From: Fulvia fulva
Lineage: Eukaryota > Ascomycota > Dothideomycetes > Mycosphaerellales > Mycosphaerellaceae
Direction of reading: 5' to 3'
NCBI RefSeq assembly: GCF_020509005.1
Contig: NC_063016.1
Location: 1,426,001 to 1,490,000 of the forward strand
Length of the DNA: 64,000 nucleotides
The position numbers and the translations under genes are program-made. Positions 9,288-18,769 of the stretch are shown here, in pieces. The notes beneath the pieces were generated by a model. The model was not told where the DNA came from, made no database searches, and saw only the letters and a program-made list of their open reading frames with translations. The first letter of the stretch is position 1, and each line of letters opens with the position of its first letter.

Positions 9288-10139
9288 CGTCGTAGCCTTA
9301 GTACTAGCCGAACACTATCTAGCGACTCTCTACTCACTTCCTACCTCCTAGTATCCTCTAGAGGTATTAATTACGACGCCTTATCGAAGGTTAGAGACCC
9401 TCTAGACTAAATATACTTACGCTTTTGTACTTTCCGCTATATAAGGGCCTCGTTAGACTTACGTAGCTTACTAATCTCGCTTTGTATAAGAGCTATCTAA
9501 TACGCTATCTCTATACTCCCTTTCTATTACCCTATTAAACGACCTTCCTCTTTCTACTACGCCTTTCTAAACCCGTAACGATGCTCTAAGACGTAATAAC
9601 ACCTATTATAAACCCTATCTTATCGAAGTTGTAGGTATCCTAGTTAAGGATACTATACTTCTCCTTTATATTACGTATAAGTAAGAACTACTTCTCGATA
9701 ACATCTAGATCTTCTATTAGGGCTCGCTAACGATCGTATCTACGTATTATACGAACCTTTAGCTTACGATACCGCCTAATAAGCCTGTCTATCTAATTAA
9801 GACTAGCGGGCTTAAGACCCTTCTCTTATAGTAATAAATCGGCTATTACTCGTATACTAGCCTTTAATAGCGGGAAACCTCTAAGATCTAGCTCGAGTAT
9901 ATACTTAAGTATTACCCTCTCTTCTAGCTCTATAAGCTTCTTCGAATTAGGCTCGTAGTCACCCCGAGGAGGTCGTCTTTTTAATCGATACCCTAGTATA
10001 GCTCGAGACGCGTCGTATACCTTTATAGTAAGTCGATTCGTAATTATCGCGTCGCGTTTCGTAGCCTAGACAGCTAAGGTCAGTTTGGCCTCGTTTAAAG
10101 ACAATATACGCTAAAATAGTAGTTATATAGCTATATCTA

Positions 10140-10212
10140 TAGAAGTAGTACAGTTCTTAGTAAAAGTGGCCTACTCGGTAGTATAGCCCGCTCGGTAGTA
10201 AAGTACGTTATA
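10140..10212 (-). repeat. Right 73-bp terminal inverted repeat of the pogo element
   Basis: Mirror of the left repeat. One of the two GAGCGGGC cores reads GAGTAGGC here, a change of RIP or transition type. It lies only 9 bp from the copia A LTR that starts at 10,222. Confidence 0.9.
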
Positions 10213-10221
10213 TAACGTAAG

Positions 10222-10538
10222 TATTAGGTAGGTATAGTATATATACATATAGAAGTTAGGATAGGTAATAGGGAACGAGGAAGGACTAATATAGTATTCG
10301 ACGGTATATAGTAGAATAGCTTTTAGTTATAAAGGTGTTATATTCCCTAAGATTGGATACGTAGTCTCTTATACCTATATAGGGGGAATCTAGATCTCTA
10401 GCCCCTACTCCTTTCCCGATACCTTAGCGGTTTTACCTACATTTTACTATATAATAACGATCTCTATAGTAGTCTCGTACTAATACTATACTAGTGTCTC
10501 GACTAATATAATATACCTACCGACCTATATTCGTAATA
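10222..10538 (-). repeat. Copia A 3' LTR
   Basis: Similar along its length to the LTRs at 50603-50941 and 55716-56054. It starts TATTAGGTAGG (from TGTTAAATAGG) and ends TTCGTAATA (from TTCGTAACA), so both TG/CA ends have mutated to TA. The adjacent internal bases CTCCTACTTA give, on the minus strand, a short purine tract. Confidence 0.85.
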
Positions 10539-11537
10539 CTCCTACTTAGATCGTAAGGTAGGAAACAATTGTTCCTACTATACTAGCTATAGCTATCGTA
10601 CGAAGGTCTAGAACTAGGGACCGGCTAGTAGTTTAGTTAAACTATCTATAACTATCTCCTTAGTATAGTAGTACTCTACTTTAATCTTTCTCTACTACTA
10701 GAGGTACCTTATATAGTTATAGGTAACATTAATATACTTAGATCTTTTATAGATATAGGCGTCCCTAACTAAGGTTAGAGCCGCCTAATTGTCCCCTATA
10801 AGACGTACTAGCCGTAGTTCGTCAATAGTACTCCTATTAGCTAAGACTATTAGTTAGAAAGAGTAGTCTCCTACTAAGCCTAGGCATTTTATTTCTCGGT
10901 ATTACGGTTTACCTCGTAAGGCTATACTTAGTGTCACGTGACCTAGTACGCTAGCGCGCCCGGACCCTAGACCCTGACCCCGACATTTGCTTTATCGCGG
11001 CTTCGCGACTTTGTTATCTTCTCTTCTTTATAGAACTTATTCGATTCTAAGGTATGAATACGTTTACGCCCTATCTTACGCCTTGTCCGTATTACTCGGA
11101 GAACGGCCGCTAGGAATTAGGACTACTTTATAGTAGCGTTAATTACTATAAACTCTACCTCTATAGTCGAGGTAACTATAGACTTCTACTTCTTACTTAT
11201 CTAAGATATAGGGGTACTATATACTAGCTAGATATGTCCTAGGATTAAGACTCTATCTACTCGATCTATCGCGTAGTCGGAGTCCGAGTATCCGGTTAGG
11301 ACACCGCCGCTACGCCTAAATATTAACCCTAGGTCGGGGAACGACCTTAGGTACCTCGAGACCTTCTTTAGTACTTTTATATACCGCTTAGTTAGATCCG
11401 CGATATATATACTAGTTCTCCCGAGCAAGAAGGCTAGGTCCGGTCTCGTTATAGTTATTAGCTATATCTAGGTCCTATTATCGCTCTAGTAGTTATCTTT
11501 ACTATACCTTTTATCGTCCGGAGCTAAAGGACGGAGA
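10539..11537 (-). pseudogene. Copia A RNase H and C-terminal pol relic
   Basis: Minus-strand translation, with TAG at former Gln/Trp, gives the copia RNase H sequence (..DSDYAIDRVDRVLILGH, STIEVEFIAINA). The stretch matches 50942-51730 of the complete relative except for a 195-bp insertion at 10900-11094, which is a solo LTR. A short open frame at 11228-11428 is part of this domain. Non-functional. Confidence 0.8.
10900..11094. repeat. Solo LTR of an unidentified family inside copia A
   Basis: A 195-bp insertion relative to the homologous copia at 51,300. It is flanked by the 5-bp duplication CTCGG (10895-10899 and 11095-11099). Its ends are TATTACGG and CCGTATTA, which are RIP forms of TGTTACGG...CCGTAACA with perfect terminal inverted repeats. 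It contains CACGTGAC and a GC-rich core, unlike copia. Its start resembles the gypsy E LTR (TATTACGGGCC), but the rest differs. Confidence 0.8.
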
Positions 11538-11542
11538 TTATC
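11538..11542. repeat. Target-site duplication TTATC of gypsy G1 (left copy)
   Basis: The same five bases follow the right LTR at 18765-18769. The copia A reading frame resumes directly after the right copy. Confidence 0.85.
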
Positions 11543-11726
11543 TGTAAGGGCGCGCGTACTATAGGGTCCGAATGAGATAGTTGTTGTTCTACGAAGCTAC
11601 GAAAGAGGAGCGCGAGGCGCGGCGAAGTTATAAAGCAAAGCCAAGCCGCGCTAACCCGATGCAGAAGGTCCGCGGTTCAGCCGGGCCGACGTAGCTATAG
11701 TAAGGGGTCGCGGGCTGCCCGTGACA
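11543..11726 (-). repeat. Gypsy G1 3' LTR (184 bp)
   Basis: It starts TGTAAGGGCG and ends CCCGTGACA. Relative to the 5' LTR it keeps C at three positions where the other has T, two of them CAG to TAG. It therefore looks like the less mutated copy. Confidence 0.92.
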
Positions 11727-11741
11727 GTACCCCCCCTCCCA

Positions 11742-14700
11742 AAACACGCCTCAGTCCTCTAAGCGTTATTCACCTTGTAAGGCCACTTGCCTGTCGAGCT
11801 CTATAATCGCGCGAACGCCGAATCATCCTCTAGTGCCCTGTCGTTATCCGATAACATCGTATTCGCTCTATTAAGACTATCCTCGACCGGCTTCCTTCGA
11901 GAAACATGTTGCCTAGTTAGCTAGCTTGCCCCAGATCTAAGTCTGTCTTCGGCTCGTACTCGCGTATGATCCTTATAACCAAAGTTGGGTATCATTGTAG
12001 GCTCTATAGGCTCCACTCGAGTATCGAATATGTACGGAGCAGATTCTATTAGAGGCAAGGCTCGAGGCGACTCATTCGTGACGGTGTCTTTCGGAATGAC
12101 CCTAATCGAGTTGAGCCCGAGTATCTCAGTGGCTGGTAGGGACTAGTCAGATAGAGCTGCGAAGCCTACAGGCGTAGACAACTCCGGCCGGTTATGGTGA
12201 AAGTCTACAATAGCGGCGGCTGCGTGTTCAAGTATGCCCTCTATAGGTTACTAGGTCTCACTATCCTCCTCGTTCTGATATCTAGCCCATTTCACCTTGT
12301 ACTATGTATCTACTTTGCGCTTGTGCCCCTTCTTCACCTTGCCTGCCCGCTTACGGGTGTATATGTCAAGGATCTTTTCCACCTCGTATATATGCGTAGG
12401 TGCTGCCACTATATCGGCTGCTGCATCAGCCTCGGTAGTGTTAGGTTCGATAGTTATCGGTGGTAGCGGCGCCAGATGCTGCCCTTCAAGTGGTAGGAAA
12501 TCGGGGTGGTCGGCTCGTTATAGTAGTGAGGTGTGGAAGCAGTTATTAAGTCCTACTAGAGCGTCTGATAGTTTCAGTCGATAAGAGAGTCTAGCTGGCA
12601 TAACTTCCGTAATCTAGTAAGGGCCGGCATATCTCCTGTCCAGCTTCTTAGATAGTCGAGTCGTGCGGATGTTCTTGGTGCTAAGATACACCTAATCACC
12701 TACCTTATAGTCTAGAGGAATGCTTCGGTAGCGGTTTGCTGCCTCTACTTAGAGAGCTTGTGACATTCGTATATTCTCTTGAAGGTGTTTGTGAAGCTCG
12801 TAAATTCGACGTATAAAGGTTTCTACTGATCGCGCGTCTAGTCGCTAGAGAGTGGTCAGTCCTCCCTCCTTTCTAGCGTTCAGGTCAACTCGCTCTATGA
12901 ACTTAGGGTTGTATCCTAAGGTGGCGTAGAACGGCGACACACTAGTAGTCTTAGACAGGTGATTGTTGATCGCGAACTAAGTAAGGCACAGCCATTCTGC
13001 CTAGTCATCCTGTGCCTCGTTAGTGAACATACGGAGATACTGTTCCATCGCCTAGTTAGTGCGTTCTGACTGTCTATCAGTTTCTAGGTGATACGAAGAA
13101 CTCAGCTTACGATTTGTGCGGAGCATCTTACAGAGTTTCTTCTAGAAGGTAGCAACCCACTGCTTGCCACGGTCTAATGTAATGGTGTTAGGAAACCTGC
13201 GCCGACAGAACACATATTTAAGGAAAAGCCTTGCCGCATTCTGTGCTGTCATTGCGCCAATAGGGATCAGCTCGACTTCCTTAGTAAGCCTGTCAGTGAC
13301 GGTCATAATGTTGTTATAGACTATACCGTTAAGAGTGCTGTCTAGGAGTCCGACAACGAAGTCGACTGCAATGTGTTTCTAAGGCCGATCTAGAACAGGA
13401 AGTGGCTGTAGTAATCCTAGTGGCTAGGAGTGCAGAGATTTTGTTGTACGGCAGGTGCGGCAATTCGCGGTGTATCTGCGCACGGATCTCGCTAATCTAG
13501 GCCAGTAGAATTCACGTGCTACGAGTTTATAAGTACGAGCTCGTCCTAGATGGCCTGCTACTAGAGCGTCATAGTTTATCTTGATTATCCTGGTCTATAA
13601 AGCTTGGTCATTTAGTACCTATAAGCTCTAGCCGTCGTATTAGTTTCGAACATATAGCAGGTCGCCATCCACTTTGTAGTGTACTAGGTGAATCTTCGCT
13701 CTCTATAGTAGTGTAGGAGTGCGGTCTTTCTATAGGTCCTTAATCGCGGTCTTGAGCTCGTTATCGGTTACGTACGCCGTCGACATTCGATACTCGAGTT
13801 CGGCTTCCCGCTGACTTTTACGCGTCGCCGGTTGTTCAGTAGGCGCATCTCGTTCTGTAGGCATAAACTCTTTAGCTTTAGGGTTTAGCGGTACTAGTTC
13901 CTCTTCTTCCGGCGCATCTTCTACTGTTGCCTATAGTGAGGCGATCTTAAGGAATCGCTTAGGAGGTAGCAATGTCTGATGCTGATGCTGGTTCCGAGGG
14001 TCGTCCACCCCCTACGGAAGGTCCTAGCTACGTCTCGTCAGGCTGTCTGGCTTTGTACCTTGAAGTCCTAGACGGTATATTATCTTGAAGTTGAACTGTG
14101 ACAAGAACTCAGCCCAACGCGCTTGTCGCCGATTTAGCTGCTTTGTCGTCATAAAGTATTCTAGGTTCTTGTGGTCGGTGTAAATCTTGACTGGCTATAA
14201 GTCCTTATCATCTACCTCGTAGGCGAGCTCGGGTCTCTATTCCTCAAAAGCCTTGATAATAGCTAACAGTTCCTTATCATAGATTTCATAATTGCACTCC
14301 TATGGACTCAACTTCTTCGAGTAGAAGGCCATAGGATGTAGCACACCATTCTCGTTATACTGCGAAAGCACGCCGGCGTTCACAAAATCTGAAGAATCTG
14401 TCTCTATTACTGTTTCCCTGCCTAGTACGTAATGTGCGAGTATGCCGGCTTTGCTAAACGTAGCTTTCAAATTGTCAAAGGCTCGTTGGCAATCTAGTGA
14501 CTATTGAATCCTTCTGTTCTTGTGATTGCTTGGTCCGTCCGACTTGGTCAGGTTTGTAAGAGGAGCAGCTATACGCGAAAATGCTTCGATGAATCGCCTG
14601 TAGAAGTTGGCAAATCCAAGGAAGGCCTAGACATCCTTCAGGTTCTTAGGAGCTTCCTATGTCTGAATACATTCGAGTTTCTCGGGGTCCATCTCGATGC

Positions 14701-16120
14701 CGTCAGGGGTTATGATTAGCCCAAGATACTTCACCTTCTGTTAGTGGAATTCGCTTTTATCGATGTCTACTATAAGTCCTGCATCGCGTAGCTTAGTAAG
14801 AACCTTCCGCACGTGTTCAATGTGCTCCTCCAAGGTGTCACTAAAGATAAGTACGTCATCTAGGTAGGCCGACACAAAGTCGTCTAGGTGTTCTTACAAG
14901 ACCTTGTTAATATATAATTAGAACGATGCTAGTCCGTTGTACAAGCCGAATGGCAACACTAGACACTCGTAGATGCCGTATCGTGTCGCAAACGCTGTTA
15001 ACCACTCGTGCCCTTTAGCTATCCGTAACTTGTTGAAGGCTGCTACAATGTCCAGCTTTGTGAAGTACTTCTTGCCGTATATACGGTTGAGCGTCTCTTA
15101 TATCAAGGGAATCGGATACCGGTTCTTGATAGTGATCGCATTCAATCCTCTGTAGTCGATACAAACACGTAGCCCACCTCTAGGCTTACGTACCACTAGC
15201 ACTAGTGCAGGAGACTGGTTCGTCTTTTGCCCTGCTTTCCGCACCTTCCCTTCAGATGTTTGCTCGTCTAGCCATTTCTTAACTGCCTCGTTCTCCTTCT
15301 TAGCTAGGCCGTAGGGCTTGCGGTATGGTGGCTCTTATGGACCATCAGGCTTAATGTGAATCTCATGATCTACGCCTAGTCGGTGAGGTAGGAGTCCTTT
15401 ATGATCCTTAGCTAAGAAAGCGTCCGCAATATCGTGGTACATTAGCGGCAACTTCTCCTTCGGGTTATGATTAAACTGCTTGTTCAAGAATTGGTCCAGA
15501 TCATTAGTAGCCATTGCACTCAGCTTAAGCTCTCCGCCGTCGCTCTCACGCCTAGTAGGCATGATGTAGAAGCACTCAGCCCTAGGCCGGTGCGCGTACA
15601 TCCCCTACGCGCGTTGAGAAACGCCCTAGCAGTCCACTTCTTCATCGTCTATGTCTTCTAGGTCATATAATGAGACATTCAGCTCTGCCCCTCCTGCTAT
15701 GAAGCTCGCTGCATCTCTAGTGAAGGGCTCTGGTCCGTACCGTACTAGTGCCTACTTCTTCTTCTCGCGGTGGTTCAGGGATTGCACTATTGTCGGTGTC
15801 TTATTCTGTAGATAGTGACCAAAGCAGTAATCCGACCTGAATGCCACCTCGCCTGTCTCCTAGAAGATGTTTGGGTTGTACGCTATAAGCCACGGCAGGC
15901 CAAAGACGATGTCGTATTCGAGGTCGGTGACGTAGTATAACATTTGCTCGTAATGATCGCCTATGACTACGTCTATAGGGGCCGCGTGTGTAATCTGCCG
16001 CGCAGTAGCCGTTCCATCTCCTAGTGTTAGTCGTCGGCTTTGCGTCAAAGGGATCAGGGGTATTGTGTATTTGCGTGTGAATTTCTAGTCAAGAAAGAGA
16101 GAGGTAGAAGCAGAATCTAC
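11742..16120 (-). pseudogene. Gypsy G1 pol relic: protease, RT, RNase H, integrase, chromodomain
   Basis: Read on the minus strand. Protease: DSAS at about 16,117-16,106 (DSGA/DTGA in the family), and near the end of the domain GLPWL at about 15,890. Reverse transcriptase: LPPHR-like start at about 15,380, and YLDD at 14855-14866. RNase [11 protein letters not shown] at about 14,180. Integrase: C-terminal GD.VYLSTKNIRT near 12,690 with GPY after it. Chromodomain: KVKWARY then PIEGILEHAA near 12,300-12,200 (WEP lost to TAG TAA). A Ser/Pro-rich extension of about 140 codons runs to the polypurine tract. All checked pol pieces share one frame; most stops are TAG at former CAG. It differs from the gag frame by one base, as with a -1 frameshift in gypsy elements or a later indel. 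Confidence 0.85.
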
Positions 16121-18342
16121 AAGGCCTCGAGCCTTTCTCTATTATATCATTACGGGTAATACTATATAAGGGTACACAGCTAGCTATTGCTTATCTAGTG
16201 CGCATGCCGATATCTTAAGCTCCTTACTATAGTCTGTTACCGTCTCTTGCGTTCCGTGTCTCTCAATCTTATGCTCTTTCTGTCCTAGGAAGTTCGGGTG
16301 ACCGCTGTCTACTACGCTTAGGTAGCGGTCGTGCCATTTCCCTACCGCGGATCGGCGGCTAGGGAACTGAGGTTCGCGTTCGGATTCGGCGTGGTATTGC
16401 GTAGACGCGGTGGGCGATAGTCGCTATCGTACCTATACATTAGGCATTTAGGGTTGGTCGATACGTAAGAACCTATACGGTAGCGGTAGCACTTACCCTG
16501 CTTCTTAAGGTCTTCGCGCTACTTACGGTTGAGCGTAGGCAGGTTCTGTAGATGTGTCGGCAGATCCTCCTTCTTCTTAGTACTAGCGTACTGTAGTAGG
16601 CGCTATACTAAGGCACCTGCTACACCGGTAGCGGCACTAGCAACTACGTTACCGTTATTCTAGTTGTTCTGGCCGCTATTGCTGTTCGAGTTGCCATTGC
16701 CCCGGGGGCGCTCCTTCTGCGGGTATAGTCGATCTGTCTCGTAGAAACTCTCGTCTAGTGCGGTGCACTCCTCGATAACGTCTTGTATGCTGTCTAGGCG
16801 GCGGTCGACTTCGCGGTCGCCGAAGGTCTTGATAAAGTACTTGCGGTTCAGTCGGTTACGGAATAGCATAAGCTCGGTCTTATCGGTCTATAACATCTAG
16901 GCGCGTAACTTCGAGTAGCGGGCATAGAAGGCTACAAAGGTTTCGCCTTGTTCTTGCTTATAGGTAGTAATGTCAACTATAGCCTTGGTTCCCTTATTAC
17001 GTGTGCTATATTGGCGTGTCATCTAGTCTAACAACTCTTCTCTAGTCTTGAACTCGTTAAAGGACTGCTGTCTAGGCACAGGGATCCTCGGCTTGATGCT
17101 TCGCTAAGGATCACCTTGTGTCTACCTATACACGAAGCGCAGACCATCTGCCTTAGTACGGAAGGTTGCTACAGTCAGCTTTAGGAGAACACTACTATAC
17201 TAGCTGTCGAAATTGGGGTCGTTATCGTTCTTGAAGTGCTTAGGGTCGGGCACACCCTTGCCGATCTCTATGCCGCGAGTAAGGGTGCGGTCAATAGTAA
17301 AGAGACGTTCTAGAAGGTCAACTAGTGGTGTCTAGGTACGGGTGTTACGCATTCTCGAGTCACGACTGTTGTTAGGTCCTAGTCGCGGACGGTCGTTATC
17401 ACGTCCTCGGCTATTGTCGCTACGGTTATCGTCGTCTCTATCGTTATCGTTATCACCACTACCGCCACCGCCCCCTCCACTAGCAGCTCCGCGATACCTA
17501 CGTAATAGCTACTCGAGTAAGGTCTCGCGTAGGCGGGAACGAGAGGGTCGGCGGCCTAAGCGGCCCCTGCCTCCGTTCTGTGTAGTGTCTCCTGCCTTAA
17601 GCCGAGCCTTTAGGTCATCGACTTCTTATTATAGGGCCTGGTTCTTCGCCTTAGCATCTTGTGCCTTCTTCTTCTCCTTCTCGCAGATCTCGCTAAACTG
17701 CTTATATAGGTTGTTGGCTTCCTTGTATTTCTTCCCTAGCTCTTACAACTTAGCTAGGTCGTAATCCTTCTTGCTCTTAAGATCTGCTGCCATTTTCTAT
17801 GTGACAAGCTCTTCACTTCGCAGCATCTTGTAGATGCGGTCGTATTCGGTATATAGCGTGGTGTACTAGGTGTTCTAGAGGTCGTTAGCTCGCTCTATTA
17901 CATCGAGTTGTCTGCCCTTAGTAATTGCCGTGTTGACTGCTTGTAGCACGAAGTCGTAGGTGGTCTTCGGGTGTTAGGATGCAAGGGTCGTGAGGTTGTC
18001 TAGGGTGACATTCTAGTATTCGGATGCGAGAATGTGTTCTGCCTCGTCGAGTGATAGATACACCTCGTCTAGGTCGCCGCCTAGGTTCTCTTCGAGCTTG
18101 AACTCGAACAGTTCTATAAAGTCAATCTCACCACCTTCTTCTCGCTCGAAGGCCTTCTAGTAAGCTTTATCAATCTCTTGTTATAGCGCGACACCGGTGT
18201 CTACTGTGACCCGCCGGTTGTCGTCCTGTGTCTGACTCTAAGGAAAAGAGGAGAGGTCGGGGAAAAGAGATGTGCGCTACTTGCTTTTGCCCTTAGGCTT
18301 AGGTGGCGGTAGCATGCCGCCGTTCGCTGTTTATGAAGTCAT
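16121..18342 (-). pseudogene. Gypsy G1 gag relic
   Basis: Starts at ATG 18340-18342 (MTS then TAA, a former CAA). A long charged, coiled-coil-like region follows (EKEKKKAQDAKAKN near 17,650), then a basic and Gly-rich low-complexity part near 17,450. Next is the retrotransposon gag core with GETFVAFYARYSKLRAQM near 16,930 and the open piece 16,660-16,869 (NRLNRKYF..). A zinc-knuckle remnant GKCYRYR lies near 16,490. Gag would form the nucleocapsid particle. Several in-frame TAG/TAA at Gln codons make this copy non-coding. Confidence 0.75.
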
Positions 18343-18541
18343 GTTGTCTAGGTTCGGGGGAGGCGTGACGGTGCCTGTATCCTAACTGTCTACGAGCGCG
18401 CGACCACCTACTAATAGTGTCGCCGCGTTACGTTCTCTAGGCATCTACGCGCTATACGCCTTACCGTGTTCTGTGTTCTGATGCGGCTCTGCGCGTTCTC
18501 GAGTTCTGCGGTTCTGTCTGTTCCTGTTGTTACGCGTCCCT

Positions 18542-18564
18542 TACCTAGATCCGCGATCTAGGTA
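18542..18564. other. Hairpin in the gypsy G1 leader
   Basis: Perfect 10-bp inverted repeat TACCTAGATC/GATCTAGGTA around a CGC loop. It lies just downstream of the candidate primer-binding site in transcript direction. A flanking CCTTA/TAAGG pair extends the stem with a small bulge. It may be an RNA structure of the leader (inference). Confidence 0.7.
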
Positions 18565-18568
18565 GTAA

Positions 18569-18580
18569 GGTAGAACAAAC
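18569..18580 (-). promoter_or_regulatory. Candidate primer-binding site of gypsy G1 (possibly self-primed)
   Basis: The 12 bases beside the 5' LTR read GTTTGTTCTACC on the minus strand. Nine of them (TTGTTCTAC) are complementary to GTAGAACAA inside the LTR (complement of 18622-18630), which lies about 39 nt downstream of the TATA-like sequence. This is the arrangement of self-primed Tf1/sushi elements. A tRNA primer was not recognised. Confidence 0.5.
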
Positions 18581-18764
18581 TGTAAGGGCGCGCGTACTAT
18601 AGGGTCCGAATGAGATAGTTGTTGTTCTACGAAGCTACGAAAGAGGAGCGCGAGGCGCGGCGAAGTTATAAAGCAAAGCCAAGCCGCGCTAACCCGATGT
18701 AGAAGGTTCGCGGTTTAGCCGGGCCGACGTAGCTATAGTAAGGGGTCGCGGGCTGCCCGTGACA
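18581..18764 (-). repeat. Gypsy G1 5' LTR (184 bp)
   Basis: Same 184 bp as the left LTR except three C-to-T changes on the plus strand. On the minus strand it carries a TATA-like GCTTTATAAC near 18663-18674. About 39 nt downstream lies GTAGAACAA (complement of 18622-18630), a possible transcript start. Confidence 0.92.
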
Positions 18765-18769
18765 TTATC

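Larger units (their letters stand above)
4317..10107 (-). pseudogene. Fot/pogo (Tc1/mariner superfamily) transposase relic, two pieces
   Basis: Read on the minus strand from 10,107 (an ATA that fits a mutated ATG) the relic gives, with TAG/TAA at former Gln/Trp, an N-terminal helix-turn-helix part (..NEAKLTLAV, then LGYRLKRRPPRG). It continues with PNSKKLIELEERV and the first catalytic Asp region TYNFDKIG (TYNFDETG in the family). Shortly after KRKVV..GNRK the frame changes and continues as a Fot-type C-terminal tail (QSEISKLRKSNEAL, RGSLTF), so the middle with the remaining DDE residues is missing. Across the LINE insertion the tail goes on to RRYKQYSESGYNIRTY, a CX2CX4HX4C zinc knuckle in which all four ligands have become Tyr. 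The acidic end DSEESKEE follows. Non-functional. Confidence 0.8.
4198..10212 (-). mobile_element. Fot/pogo-type DNA transposon, RIP-degraded and internally deleted, split by a LINE
   Basis: The element is bounded by 73-bp terminal inverted repeats (4198-4270 and 10140-10212). Its transposase relic runs on the minus strand, from about 10,107 to 9,288 and then from 4,398 to about 4,317. The 4.9-kb LINE at 4,414-9,272 sits inside it with an exact target duplication. Without the LINE the element is about 1.15 kb, shorter than an autonomous Fot/pogo element because the catalytic centre of the transposase is deleted. Nearly all CpA and TpG are gone, as expected from RIP. Any TA target duplication is hidden by the TA-rich flanks. 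Confidence 0.85.
11543..18764 (-). mobile_element. Gypsy G1: complete chromoviral Ty3/gypsy retrotransposon, lightly RIPed
   Basis: 7.2 kb with nearly identical 184-bp LTRs and a 5-bp target duplication, inserted in copia A. The polypurine tract (11727-11741, read GGGAGGGGGGG on the minus strand) lies beside the left LTR, so the element runs on the minus strand with gag at the right. The gag and pol relics keep their frames over long stretches with scattered TAG/TAA. RIP is light: many CpA and TpG remain. A candidate self-priming site lies beside the 5' LTR. Confidence 0.92.

Noticed and set aside
4198..10212. A giant pogo-type or Starship-like element of 6 kb with cargo
   Set aside because: The apparent cargo is a LINE with its own target duplication and tail; the DNA transposon itself is only about 1.15 kb.
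17342..17764. Plus-strand open frame of 140 codons with Leu/Ser/Pro repeats
   Set aside because: Antisense of the Gly/Arg-rich part of gypsy G1 gag.
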